Of a DNA stretch of 64,000 nucleotides, positions 34,769-47,400 are shown in pieces; within the stretch, counting starts at the first letter, position 1, and the number at the start of each line of letters is the position of its first letter. The position numbers and the translations under genes were made by a program. Under the pieces are notes generated by a model. It ran no database searches. It was not told the origin of the DNA and saw nothing but the letters and a program-made list of their open reading frames with translations. The stretch lies in the NCBI RefSeq assembly GCF_000002995.4, contig NW_025062476.1, positions 3,901,001 through 3,965,000 on the forward strand. Direction: 5' to 3'. This DNA comes from Brugia malayi. Lineage: Eukaryota; Nematoda; Chromadorea; Rhabditida; Onchocercidae.

Positions 34769-36129
34769 TTACTGGTAATTGCTTATTGGTTTGTGTTTGC
34801 TTGCCAATAAATATTTATTATCAATGAATTTCAAAATAAATTGTTCATTTGAATCAAACCTAGAAATTTGTGTGTCCCACATGTGTAACAATAGTATGAA
34901 ATTAGAAATTGAACGAATTCGGCACTGAAGAAGAGATGACATTAACGCGAGACAGATTTCATTCAATCTTGTCATCTAAAATATTGTTAGTGCAATCATC
35001 ATGCATGTCGTCCATTCCTATCGTAAAATATCGGAAATTTTTCAATTACATAATTTTCTTTCTAATTTTTCTATTTTTTATTTTTTTGATTCCCCAATAT
35101 AAGCTGGGAAATATGAGAAAAAAGGGAAAAATTCAAGACAAAAATATGAGAACAACTATGATTTACAATCTTATTTGATAATATTTCTACATTTTCATCT
35201 CTCATCTAATTCTACGGATTAATCAGAATGTTGCAAATCATTTTAATTTGTAATCATCTAAAAGATTTAAGTCTAATACTATTTCATGTCATTTTTAATT
35301 CAATTTATGACATTAACTTTTTACTATTTATTCATTTATTTCCAACAAACATTCTCTCTTTTTCTTTCCTTCCTTCTCGCTCTCTCTTTCTTACTGAATT
35401 TTGTGCTGCAATACAGAATGTGATTTGTGGCACGATGGTCATTTACCGTTTAGCCTGGTTGGAATTTCATTAATTACACGTGAGCTTGTCGATGGTTCCA
35501 CTTATAGCTGTGATTAGTGTTAATTAACATTTAAATTATTGTAATTTGTTCCGATAAATAATAGCTATAGAGTTAATTGTGATAGATATCTGAAAGGTTA
35601 ATGTGATAAGATGAGATGAAATGAGCGATTGTTGTGTTAAAATTTGGAAATATAATAGTAGTTATGTGAATTGAGGGATAGTGCATATAAATTTGAATTG
35701 AATTGGTACATTATGTTATTAAACTAATGGTATGTTTTATTGTTATTGTTTATGCATTTATTGGTTTTTGTTGGTGATTGCAAATTTCTGAGAGCAGTGT
35801 TATGTGTTAAAGTGTTAAAATTTTAAATAAAGGGAGTAGTAATATATGATAATTAAATAGCTCTTTTTGTAGAATATAATTAACGAACAACTGATTAAAA
35901 TTTACTGACAAGAATAATCAGTGATCGAAGTTTGTGGTGTAAAATCAAATAAACAATATTTTAGAGGTTAAAATATTGAAACAAAATGTTTGGTAAGGAA
36001 ATCTGCTAATAAAATAATTGGTGCCGTGATTAACTATTGAAATAATTTGGTTTGAAATAGTAGATTGATATTTGGTTGAAGTTCAATCAGTGAAAAAATG
36101 TTTTAAGGTTCCCTTGCAAGGTTTGAAAG
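34769..36129. other. Intergenic interval with two exon-like segments
   Basis: Mostly AT-rich. Two stretches look exon-like. The first, about 34905-34985, is open and acidic (FGTEEEMTLTRDRFHSILSS). The second, 35417-35517, follows ATACAG and reads CDLWHDGHLPFSLVGISL, then on to a stop at 35517. Their phases do not join directly, so I cannot build a gene. From about 35860 the sequence is the SND1 5' flank. Confidence 0.3.
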
Positions 36130-39100
36130 ATGTCGGAGCAACAAACCCAGCCACAACAAGCATCATCATTGAAGCGAGGCTTGGTGAAACAAGTCCTATG
36201 TGGTGATGCTATCGTTTTGCAGGTATTTTTTTATTTCATCCCATGATTTTACATTTCTTTCATATTAGATATACGTAACATAGCATGTCTATTGTTTAAA
36301 CATTATCGCGTTTTAAAGATGTTAACAAAGCTAAATATGCTTATATTTTTATTTCTCTATCCAACTTTTAAATGACCTTTATAACTAATTTGATTAATCA
36401 GGAGTGTGGTGACTAGAAAGAACAGTTATTTATCTGAAATTCTTGAAGAATATCATGTAGTTTTATTTCAGTACTAAGTGAGCGCGGAAGTTGCTTAGGG
36501 ATTCTGATGTGTCACGGGCGTAATTTAAGCAATTAGGATTCATAATTTTACTATCACTTAATTTAACAGTGGTTTGTTCACGTGTATTGTAGAGACATAT
36601 AACACGCTTACAGCACAGAATGATCATGTGTAAATGAAAAAACTGATTTAGAAATAAAACATTTAGAAAAGAACCACATCACCGCTACTGGTAGCAGTGA
36701 TATTTTCAGGGTCCACCAATGAATGGACCTCCGAAGGAGGTAACAGTTTATTTGAGCAATGTGATTGCACCACGGCTGGCTAAAAGACCGACGGATACTG
36801 AATCCGGCAAGGAAGACGAGGTAAACGCAAAGTTTCCAAAATGATGTAGAAGGAAATATAAAACAACTGTTAAATGTGGTTATGATGGCATAAAAGATTA
36901 GAATATAAGCCTCAAAAGTTGAAAACTTTATAGTAGACGAGATGTGTAGAAATTTCAACTGGAATATGAATGGAAATGTAATGAGTTTTGCAGCCGTTTG
37001 CTTGGGAATCAAGAGAATTTCTGCGCAAAAAACTTATTGGCCAGAATGTTGTTTTTCGATGCGATTATACGGCTACATCAGGAAGAGATCATGGCCGGAT
37101 ATATCTCGGTGGTACAAGTAAATTTTTTTTAGCATTGAGTGGTGTTTAAAATTTCTTAATTTAATATATATTATAATCACCTCTTTATTTAGGACAACTT
37201 TATTTTGCTTATAGCAACAAATTTTAAATTCATGTATTTGTATGAATTTTAAACTGACATAAAGATTTCATATTGCAAAGTTCTAATGTTTCTTTCTTCA
37301 GATCTTGAAAATTCGGAAAATGTAACGGAGACATGCGTATCTGAAGGTTGGGTTGAAGTGAGACTAGGGCGTGTTACTGAGTAAGTTGTATATTTCTGAA
37401 ATTATCAATCATAAATGCTTTTCTAATTTTAAAGTGGGTGAATCTTGTACTGTAATTTATGGATTAACACATTAAGTTTTAAACATAGTTCGCATTGCGT
37501 GTTTTAGCGAATATAGCACAAAGCTATTGGAGTTGCAAGAAGTTGCAAAAGCTGCGAAGAAAGGAAAATGGGCATTAGAGGAAGGAAACGCACAACAACA
37601 TGTACGATTAAAAGTTTTTCTGGCATTTCGACACTTATAAAGCTCAGAACTTGTCGGTCTTGTTAGTCCATTAGGTTTCAGCTGTTAGTGCTAATATCAG
37701 TGGCTTAGTGATGACTTATTTTTTTGGCCTGCTGTTCACCGTTGCTGTTTGCTTTTTATTTAACACTACTTCTTTTATCCAAAATAAGAAGTCATTGGTA
37801 AAAAGTGAAAAAAAAAAAAAAAAAAAGCGTAAACTAGCAAACTGAGCTAAAATGATGCCAATCTAATATCAAATTCTAACAGTACAAAAAATAGTTGGTC
37901 TTGTTCCGAACACTCGATCATGTATTACATACGGTAATGATTACGAGGGATGGTTATCTAGACTTTCCTAAGATTTTCAATAAGTCAAAAAAAGGTGGAA
38001 AATCATTCACTTTTTTCTGGTTGCTCTCTTTCTCTCTCCCCTTCCTCCCCCCTCTTCCCACTCCTCCTGTACAGCTATATTTTTGTTTTTATTTGGTGTT
38101 TTTTTTTTTTTTTTTCAACATTTTATTTATCATTGTGAAACAATTTTGTCCCATTAACAGGTGCGACAGGTGAAATGGATTATAGAAAATCCACGAGCTC
38201 TTGTTGATACACTCAAGCAACAAAAGATCAAAGCTATTGTTGAGCAGGTACGAGATGGTTCAACCATCCGTGCCTTCTTATTGCCTGATTTCTATTATAT
38301 AACACTTATGTTATCAGGCATTAAAGTAAGTTTTTTTATTTGGTTTGCTTATGAATATTAGAATTTCTCATGAGGAATAAAATTTTTGAAAATTCAATTT
38401 TCAGGCACCAGCCATACGTGCTGGAGCGGATGGTCGAGCGGAAGACTATGCTGAAGAAGCACGTTATTTTGTAGAATGTCGTTTGTTACAAAGAGATGTA
38501 GAAATTATTCTGGAAGGTACTTCCAATCAGAATTTTGTTGGTTCCGTCATACATCCCAAAGGAAATATCGCTGAGCTGTTGCTTAAAGAAGGTTTTGCAA
38601 AATGTGTCGATTGGTCGATTGCTTTGGCCACATCAGGACCAGAAGTACTACGTGCAGCAGAAAAGTTCGTTATACATTACCTCTTTCTCAGATTACTTGA
38701 TTAATTAATGAAGATCAATTTACGAGTTTGGCAGAAATAAGTAACAGCCTTGTTCATCTACCGCTCCAATGATAATATGAATAATGCTTGCTTCGCATTG
38801 AAATCATATCCTTTTTTGATCGTATTCTAACTTATTTGCTTTTTCCCAAATATCTTAAGCCTCCCCGTTAAATTTGGATTTTGCTATTCGTCTTTATCGG
38901 TAGAAGTTAGCATTCATATTGTTTTTGAAAAAATGATAATCTTTTGTTTACCAAATTGTTTTAGGATAGCGAAAGAGAAAAGACTTCGTTTTTGGCGTGC
39001 TTATCAACCTCCTAATCAGTTGGATATCGACAAGAAATCATTTACCGCAAAAGTGATTGAAATTGTGATGGGTGATGCACTTGTTGTGCAAAAAGAAAAT

Positions 39101-42100
39101 GGTGATGAAATGAAGATCTGGCTGTCTTCCGTAAGACCACCAAGGTTATTAGTTCATTTAATAGTGTCTTAAGTTTTGAAGATGTTATGATCTATCATCA
39201 AAATTTCTAATTCTTTGAGATCTCTTGTGGTTATTACATTGCGAAGAGTTCTATTACGACATTACTTTTTTTTTTTTTTTGCAGGGAGGACAATCGAGAC
39301 ACAGAAAACAAGATTGGTCGACAGTTTCGACCATTGTACGACATTCCTTATCTATTTGAAGCTCGTGAATTTTTACGTAAACGATTGGTGGGCAAGAAAG
39401 TTCAGGTATGCTCTAATGCAAAATGTGGCGCACTTTTTCGATCCAAAGGAAAGAATACCATTCCAAATCCTCATGATTAAATGTGAGATAATTCTCCATA
39501 TACATCATTAGGCGTCTGCTGGTGTCCAGTAACGATTTACTCAGGGAAAGTTAGAATAACTTTGAATAACAGCGTACACGGAATCCTCTTAATTTCAAAA
39601 ACTTTACTTTGTGGAATGGTTGTTTATGCTATTTAATTATTTTGATTTATTTAATTTTAGGTTACTATTGATTACGTACAAGGCAAAACAGAACAGTTCC
39701 CGGAGAAAATTTGTTGCACCGTTATGTCAGGAGGACTGAATGTTGCCGAAGCGCTTGTTTCGAAGGGCCTGGCGAAGGTAATACGATACAGAAGTGATGA
39801 TGACAATAGGTACAATTAGTTCTTTTTTTTTAAAGCGAAGTACTACTTGGTTTCTCTTTGAAATTTTGAATTATAAATTCAGGAGAAATGGCTGTTTTTA
39901 GATCTTCCCAATACGATGCTTTATTAGCTGCTGAAGCAAAAGCAGAAAAGAGCAAAAAGGGTCTATTTGCCGACAAGGAACTGGGTGATAAAGGCCCAGT
40001 TTTGAGGATTCAAGAATTGCAAGGAGTTAGTGTGTTGTTGTTTTCCGTATTTTCCTTCTGTTTTTAAATTATTTGCATATTCTCTAAATAAATGTCAGTA
40101 ATCTGGGTTGCTCAGTGAGTTTATATGGAAATCTGATAGTTGTCAATTTATATGCAAAACAGCGCAGAGAAACTTGTTAATAGTAGCCAAGGCGATTAAT
40201 ATCGGAAAGGAAGGATTCGGCGCTATTTCTAGATTGTTGATTTATGGTTTGGTGATCATGTTACCTCAATTTATAGTTTAAAAAATTAAGCTTTTTTATA
40301 CTTACCTCATACACTACATAAAAGTGAATGTTTTATTTTGCAGGACGCGCAGCGGTCGAAACAGTTCTTGCCTTATTTACAAAGATCGGGTCGATCAGAG
40401 GGTATTGTAGAATTTATCGCATCTGGTAGTCGAGTACGCCTATATGTGCCTAAAGAAACGTGCCTTATAACCTTTCTGTTTTCTGGTATTGATTGTCCCC
40501 GTGGTGCTCGTATTGGTCCAGGTGGTAAATTGATTGGTGAAAATGAACCGTTTGCCGAGGAAGCTGCTAAATTTACACGTTCAAAAATTATGCAGCGTGA
40601 GGTTAGTTTCCATTTTTTGCTGAGTTTTGTGGAATTTTTTGATGCTACTGATCTTCAGCATTATGACTATATTAGGGTTTCTTTGTGCTTTACAATTCTT
40701 GGTAATAAAAAAAATTCTTTCCAGGTAGAAGTAGAAGTGGAAGGTATGGACAAGTCAGGAAGTTTCATTGGCTATATGTTTGTACAAACTGAACAGGGTC
40801 TTTGTAACATGAGTATAGCGTTAGTAGAAAATGGTCTAGCAAGTGTGCATTTTACAGCTGAAAAAGGTGCATATTACTCTCAGCTTTGTGTTGCGGAAGA
40901 AAAAGCTAAGAAGGTCTCAGTTTTTTATTGTTATTGGATGCATATTTTCTTTAAATTTTACAGTCCATATTTTTGTTTGTTGTTCAGTTTGAATCAGTTT
41001 ACATTAATTTTTTATGCTATTAATATGTTGATATTTGTATTTCCAAACTTTCTTTTTTGTTGGCTTGTTTTTATTGTATAGTAATATACCAACTGCTATC
41101 AAATCATCGGTTTGATATTCATAAATCTTTTTTTGGTGCAATGATAAGTACAGATATGGAAATCAGGAAGAAGTTAGTGACTATTTCATCTTACTGTATA
41201 TCATTTGAATTTGGTGAGAATCTGATATTGACTAAGGAGTTATTTGGAGTTGTTATAATGAACATTTTTTCTTTCTTAATTTTAGGCAAAATTAGGAATA
41301 TGGGTGAAATGGGTTGATGAAGAAGCCATTGTGCAAGCTGAAATTGCTTCAGCAGATGAGAAGATGGAGCGTACAATAAATTATCGGAAAGTAGTTGTTA
41401 CCGATGTGCAGAGAGGGAATTTCAAATTTGCTGCTCAATCAGTGGATGATGGTAGGTCGATTGAAGCTTTTGGTAGGGAGGATTAAAAGTTAAAGCTATA
41501 ACTATAGGTCTCCATTTAAAAAATACGATTTTGGAAGGATAAATAGTTAATACTTGTTCATTTTAAATTCTTTTTCAATTTTTGATTATAATTTTATGGT
41601 TAAAAAGTCCCCATTGCAGTGCTTCTCTCATCGAAGTATTTTCTTCATCTTTGGAATTGATTTAGACATAAGTTATTAATTGTTATGGATCTTATAGGTC
41701 CAAAACTTGAAAAAATGATGAAAGAGTTACGTGAAGAGTTGAGGAAGAAACCACCAGTAGTTGGCGCATATGTACCACGACGTGGAGATTTGTGCGTTGC
41801 ACGGTTTTCTGCTGATAAATTATGGTATCGAGCGCGTGTTGAAGGAATAAAAGGAAAAAGCATCGATATTTTATATATCGACTTTGGAAATGTTATTTAT
41901 TTTTAATTTATAATAAATAGTTGGAAAAAAAAAAAAAAACTGGGATTAGTTAATCAGGTTATCTGTATAAATAACTTTATGGAAATTTTACAATGTTATA
42001 TGGCATCATTATGTTAGATATGAAAGAATTTTGGCCCTTATGATTGAGTAGTGTGAAGAATTAAAATATTTCAAAAATTTTTTTAGTTTTAATATTTATG

Positions 42101-43034
42101 TATTTTACTTCGTAATTTAAAAGTAATCGTGTAAAGTGTAGTACAGGAATCAGTGATTACAGAGAGAAGTTGTTGACGTTACATCAATGGCTGCTTTACC
42201 AGCTGGTTATGCAACACAACCAGCAGGTGCACGTGAATACCAAATGGCTTTCTTGCAAATGCCTAACGATGTTGACCATGCGAATAACTCGAATATAGCA
42301 TTTGAGCAAATTCTATTCTCAGTACCATTCATGTTTATAAACATTGAATATCGGAATGGGGGAATAGAAAACGTCACAGCAATCATTGAAACATCTGATG
42401 GTACGCGTACTGACGTTGCGAAAACACTTATTGCAGAAGGACATGCTCTGACAGAACAGAAACGAGAAAAAAGATTCGCTTCATTGGTAACTGTTTTTTC
42501 TCTCCTTATGCTTTACTAAATTATATTAATATGGAACTAATAAGACGAATAGAGTGTGAAATTAAATTGTGAGGTTATTATAATATGTTGACTAAGTGAA
42601 GTTTTTACCAAAAAATATGTCATCAGTGACAAAAATTTCATATACTTAATAAGAGTGAATTGCAGGTAAAAAGATGAGTAAAACTCTATGTGAAAGTATT
42701 TTTACTTTCCCGATATAATTATTGGGTTTTTACTGCCAGGTTTTGATTTTTAGTGCACGTCGATTGTTGCTAGTGTTTTAGTGTATCTCTTGCATTTTGT
42801 TTAAACATCCTCATTGATATTGAATTAAATACCATTTATAAGGACTAAAAAATCTGATGAATGAAACACTTTTTATACATGATGAGAAAATGGGGAGATA
42901 TCATTAGAATTTATGAAGCATGCACAAATATGCTTTTTTTGCAGATTGCAGAATATCAAGAAACCGAGAAGATTGCACGCCGTGAGCATCGTAACATTTG
43001 GGAATATGGTGATTTTACCGGCAATGAATTATAG
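36130..43034 (+). CDS. SND1: SND1 / Tudor-SN (staphylococcal nuclease and Tudor domain protein)
   Basis: Exons: 36130-36222, 36710-36820, 36994-37117, 37302-37380, 37508-37601, 38161-38325, 38405-38664, 38965-39144, 39285-39405, 39661-39809, 39902-40025, 40344-40601, 40725-40913, 41286-41451, 41698-41891, 42163-42486 and 42945-43034. They give 906 residues, against 910 in human SND1. Seen: four full SN-like repeats (about 12-165, 180-320, 330-495 and 515-660), with blocks [29 protein letters not shown] and [17 protein letters not shown] Tudor domain lies at about 727-775 ([26 protein letters not shown]), embedded in a fifth, split SN domain. Known: Tudor-SN binds symmetric dimethylarginine, is a RISC component in worms, and degrades hyper-edited, inosine-rich double-stranded RNA and some microRNAs. 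It also acts in transcription and splicing. The N-terminal Gln-rich lead [13 protein letters not shown] precedes the first repeat. The gene looks intact. Confidence 0.96.
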
Positions 43035-43038
43035 AAAA

Positions 43039-43087
43039 ATGCTAAGAGTCTGGAAATGAGCTGTAATGCTAAAAGTCTGAAAATGAG
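43039..43087 (+). repeat. Imperfect 22-bp direct repeat in the SND1 3' UTR
   Basis: ATGCTAAGAGTCTGGAAATG at 43039 recurs at 43066 with two changes, 27 bp apart, just after the stop codon. Both copies fall in non-coding sequence. Confidence 0.75.
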
Positions 43088-43247
43088 GAAGAAAGAAAAA
43101 CTATTGCTGCGTTTTTGTTCAGTTTCATTGTTAGAATTGGTAGGTACAATTTTAATTGTTTTGTTGTCGTTATCACTTTCGGCTTTCTTTTTATTATCCA
43201 ATTTGCCTTTTTATCTTTTCATACCTAACATATCTTCTTGTTAAAAA

Positions 43248-43253
43248 AATAAA
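43248..43253 (+). terminator. Candidate poly(A) signal of SND1
   Basis: An AATAAA about 215 nt after the SND1 stop, in an A-rich run. It is the first such hexamer downstream and well placed for 3' end formation. Confidence 0.5.
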
Positions 43254-44384
43254 CGTAAGCGCTTCCGCTTTTGTTATTGTATCAACATGTGCTATGTGAT
43301 CGTAGTAATATGTGATTTGTTTTATTTGATTCTGGTCCGGTGAAGGGATAACAATTAAATTCCTTCTACACATAACTTTTTTAATCATAACTGGGTGTTG
43401 AAAACGATCAGATGTCTCTTAATTTTGTTAGGCGTATTGACCAAGTTTTTTCGTCTCTTGTTGTATTACCTTTCATTCAAGATAGAATTCTTTCTAGCTT
43501 GACCTAACGGTTATAATAGGACGAGGTAGTTATTTAAACAAATATTGTTAATGATATTATTTCATCGGTTATTCATTGTCATTTCATTAGTTTCAGCACT
43601 GTTTCAAAAAAAAAAAACGATCGTTTTTCGTTTTTTTCTTGCAGTTCATTGCTCTAATAGGGTGATTGTGATATACTTTTATTTTTCTGTACTTTTTTTG
43701 TTTCATATCCATAAATTTCCTAAAATCTCCTTTGAAATATACCTTCATTATTCTCCGGAATGTTCTAGTAATTGCTAATACAAGTTTGTTTTCTCCTTTC
43801 TTATTCTTCTCGCTTACTTTATTTTTCAATTTCTGCGCAGGTATTTTTTTAGGTCTGTTCCAGTTTCAAGTTTTCCTGTGATTCTTTTTCTATGTTAAGA
43901 AAGTTTGTTTTTTATGGTTGTTTCTTTCTCTAGTAATTGTTGTGAAAAAGTTTTTGAAAATAAATGCATCTTTTTCTTCTGAGATTTACTGTATGGGATT
44001 TTTGAAATGATGAAAGATCGACGTTCATCGGCTATGTATTTTATATTATGCAATGATTAATATGTTGGGCGATATTTATGGGAAACTGAAACTATTTCTG
44101 AATTTTCGAGATCATCAAACATTCATAAATTGATTCGGCAGTCATGAATTACATTATCATTCTAAGTGTTAGGCAGGAAATCTTTGTAAGTGTCGATCAG
44201 AGATGAGATTGAAATGATATTAGCGCTGCTATCTTTAATCTATTTTGAAGTGTACGCAACTTTTGCGATTTCCAAGTATTGTTTTTGTTATATGAAGGAG
44301 ACATGAAAATAGAGTCTCTTGAAAATGAAATCTCTGAATGTTTTTCTATTTATTAGGAACGTTCTGCTGCAGTTCTTATTTCTC

Positions 44385-44386
44385 AG
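44385..44386 (+). promoter_or_regulatory. Predicted spliced-leader acceptor of TSR1
   Basis: TATTTCTCAG ends 15 nt before the ATG at 44402, with no coding exon upstream. It supports that ATG as the start. Confidence 0.45.
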
Positions 44387-44401
44387 AAATATTGTGGGAA
44401 T

Positions 44402-47400
44402 ATGGGCGCTGGACATCGTGCAGGACCACTGAAACAATCAAATAAGAGACATAAAAATGGTCGGCATCGTACTAAAGGTGCATTGGATGCGGCTGTTGGA
44501 GGTTTTTGTTTTTTATTTAATTTCTACTCAGGATTGGATGAACTAAAATTTTATATGATTTAGTGAGTTTCTACTTTCAGGAATAATATTCGATTGAATT
44601 GAAATCACTTCAGATTAAAGTGGACAAATCAGATTAATTAATCGTTAATTAGAAGATTTGAGGAAACGATAGAGGAATAAAAATATTAGAGTGCTACTCG
44701 GATGTTCTATAATGTTTTTTTTCAGGTAAAATAAGTTGTAAAGCTGTAACAGGAAAACAGCGGTTTTTAGTTGGCAAAAAAGCTCGACGTCTCCAAGCTC
44801 AACAATTACGTGAAAATAAACGTGCTGCTTTATTATGTGGTGGTTATGCCATTTCTAATAGCTATCTTCAACAACCTCCGATATTTGTCGTACTTTTTTT
44901 TTTTTGATTGTATTAATTAATTTCATTCCTCAAAATTTTCTTTTATATGCTTAGTTTGGAAATTAAAATAGTTTTTTATTTGGTCGCTCAAGAAAATTTT
45001 AATAGGTTTTTCCAGAAGATTTCTGGACGCTAGCAATAAAGGATAATAGATTTTAAATCTATTAAAGTCTTTGAAGTTAATTTTATCATCGTTTGTTTCA
45101 TTTACTTATTTCGTTAAATTCAATTTATGTTTCAGACTGTCTTATCGTTTGATCAAAATTATACAGCGGATGAACTTGTAGCGCTATTATGTTCCTGTGA
45201 CGAAACTTCTTATCGGAAAACGAGTTATAATGGTTGTTTAAATCATCTTTGGTAAGTTTTTTTAACTAAATTTTTTTAAAAATTCATTAAGAAGTTGACA
45301 GTCGATATATAGTACTTCTAGATGTTTGCATCATTTTATGTTTTATACAATTGATGTAATCGCTTCTGTTGTACTTTTAATTTGATTTTATGCCATTTGT
45401 GAATATTTTGGGAGTTATACGATTTCGATTGTCAAATCCTTCCCTTTAATTCATTCTTTACTTATGTTGTTAGTATCTTTCATAGTTTTATTTGCGTTTT
45501 CTTTTTTTTTTTTTTGAGAGCAACATTCAAAGGGGCATAAAATTTTCCTTTCTTTTTAGCATAAAACGACTTAAAGGTCGCTTTGTGTTTACCGCACCAG
45601 ATTGTTCAAACATTAATGATGTACTTGATTATGTGAAAATATCCGATGTCATTACCTTCATTTGGCCATCTAATGGTGAAATTACCCCAGAACATGATAT
45701 TTTAATGAGTACATTATTGGCACATGGCTTATCAGTTGCAGTGCACTTTGTACCAGGACTGCGTGCAACTGCAACTCCGAAACAAAAAGAAATTATACGC
45801 AAAAATGTTACGAAATTGATCGCAAATTGGTAATTCTTCGTCGATATTTCAGAGCTGTTAATTCTATAGTCGAAGCTAGGAATTAAAGAAAAAAAATTTC
45901 TGCTTTATAACTTCAATTTATATATCTTTATATTTAGCAAAGGTGTATTAAGGGTCGATGTTGGTTTAGTTTTATTTATCATTTATATTTGCTTATTATG
46001 TTAATCATATTTTTTTCATTTGAGTCAGTATAAGGATTTATGTTTATGTTAAGGTATGTGTAAGATTAAAAATATTCCGACAATATTTTTTAATTCCCTG
46101 ATTTAAGGAGCTTTGGTGATAGTAAACTGATGCCTTGCGATAGCGAAAATGATGCTTTAGTCGCCCTACGTTTGCTTAGTACTATGAAGAAGAAGCTATC
46201 CTACATGCAACGGATTCGACCACATGTAATTGCTGAAAATGTTGAAAAGAGTGAAATTGAGGTATAACTTTCTTTACCGAGTTAAATTTCATTGCATCTA
46301 AGATTGAAAGGAAAGTGAATATAATTCATTAAAATGAATTTTAATATGACGAATAAATTTAAAGGACGATGATTGACAGTATAATGTTAAGAATGGATCG
46401 GCTGGATATTGACGTTAGGAACCTGCATTACCCGAAAGTAGTCACCGTAATCTTAGACTCTGACTGAAAGACATATAAATTTAAACAAATTTATAATTGA
46501 AGTTTATATAACGAAACTAACAATTATACTATTAGGGAGATTTATGCACGCTGAAGGTTTCCGGACATCTGAGGGGACCGCCGTTAAATGTTAACGGTCT
46601 TGTTCACGTGCCATGGTTGGGTGATTTCCAGATAAAACAAGTTGTCATCGAAGATGATCCGTTTGCACCAGATAAGAAGGTTTTTGAAAGTTTAGCTTTT
46701 TTGGGAAATCTGAATGATGAAGCGTTTTTATGACCCAGAGAACCTCAGGAAATCGTTTTGTGATAAATTAGACTGGACGAAGTGTGAAAATTATAACATA
46801 TAAGTAATCAAAACAAAAATTGTTTTAGGATTTCTTTATTAAACTGAATTATTTGAGAAAGCTCCTTATCCGTGAAAACAGTACTGCACGAGCATAAATT
46901 GCATGAAATTTAATTTAGGAATTTATATAGAACCAAATAGGACATTTGTGATGCTTTAATAATTTGCAGGTTTGGTTTGGTATCAAAGCTTCAGGATCTG
47001 TATTTAAACCGGACGTGAATCTGCAGGCATCACTGGAATCCGAAATGATTCCAGATCCTATGGATGGAGAGCAGACATGGCCGACTGAAGACGAAATTGT
47101 GAAGGAAGCATGTGGGTTCACTTTTCTTTCGCCGTTGAATTTTTGAGCTATTGAACTTTTGCATAAATTCCTGTTGGAATTTTTCGAGAAACTTGAAATC
47201 TTTAAAAATGGTAGGGTTTTAGTGTTATTCTATCGATTGCTGTATGACTTAAGTTTTGGAAGTTGATGGAAAGGAAACTTTTCAGTTAAAACAAGGAAAA
47301 TAGTTAAAAATGTACCTGTTGGCACATCGGCATATCAAGCTGAGTGGATTATTAATGATGAAGATGAGATATCAGACGAAGAGATTGAGGTTTTTTTGAT

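Larger units (their letters stand above)
43035..44384. other. Intergenic between SND1 and TSR1
   Basis: It begins with the SND1 3' UTR, which contains a small duplication and the AATAAA at 43248. It continues as AT-rich DNA with no supported exon. A TTTCTCAG acceptor at its right end precedes the TSR1 start. Open frames at 43545-43778 and 43593-43829 are low-complexity or hydrophobic without motifs. Confidence 0.4.
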
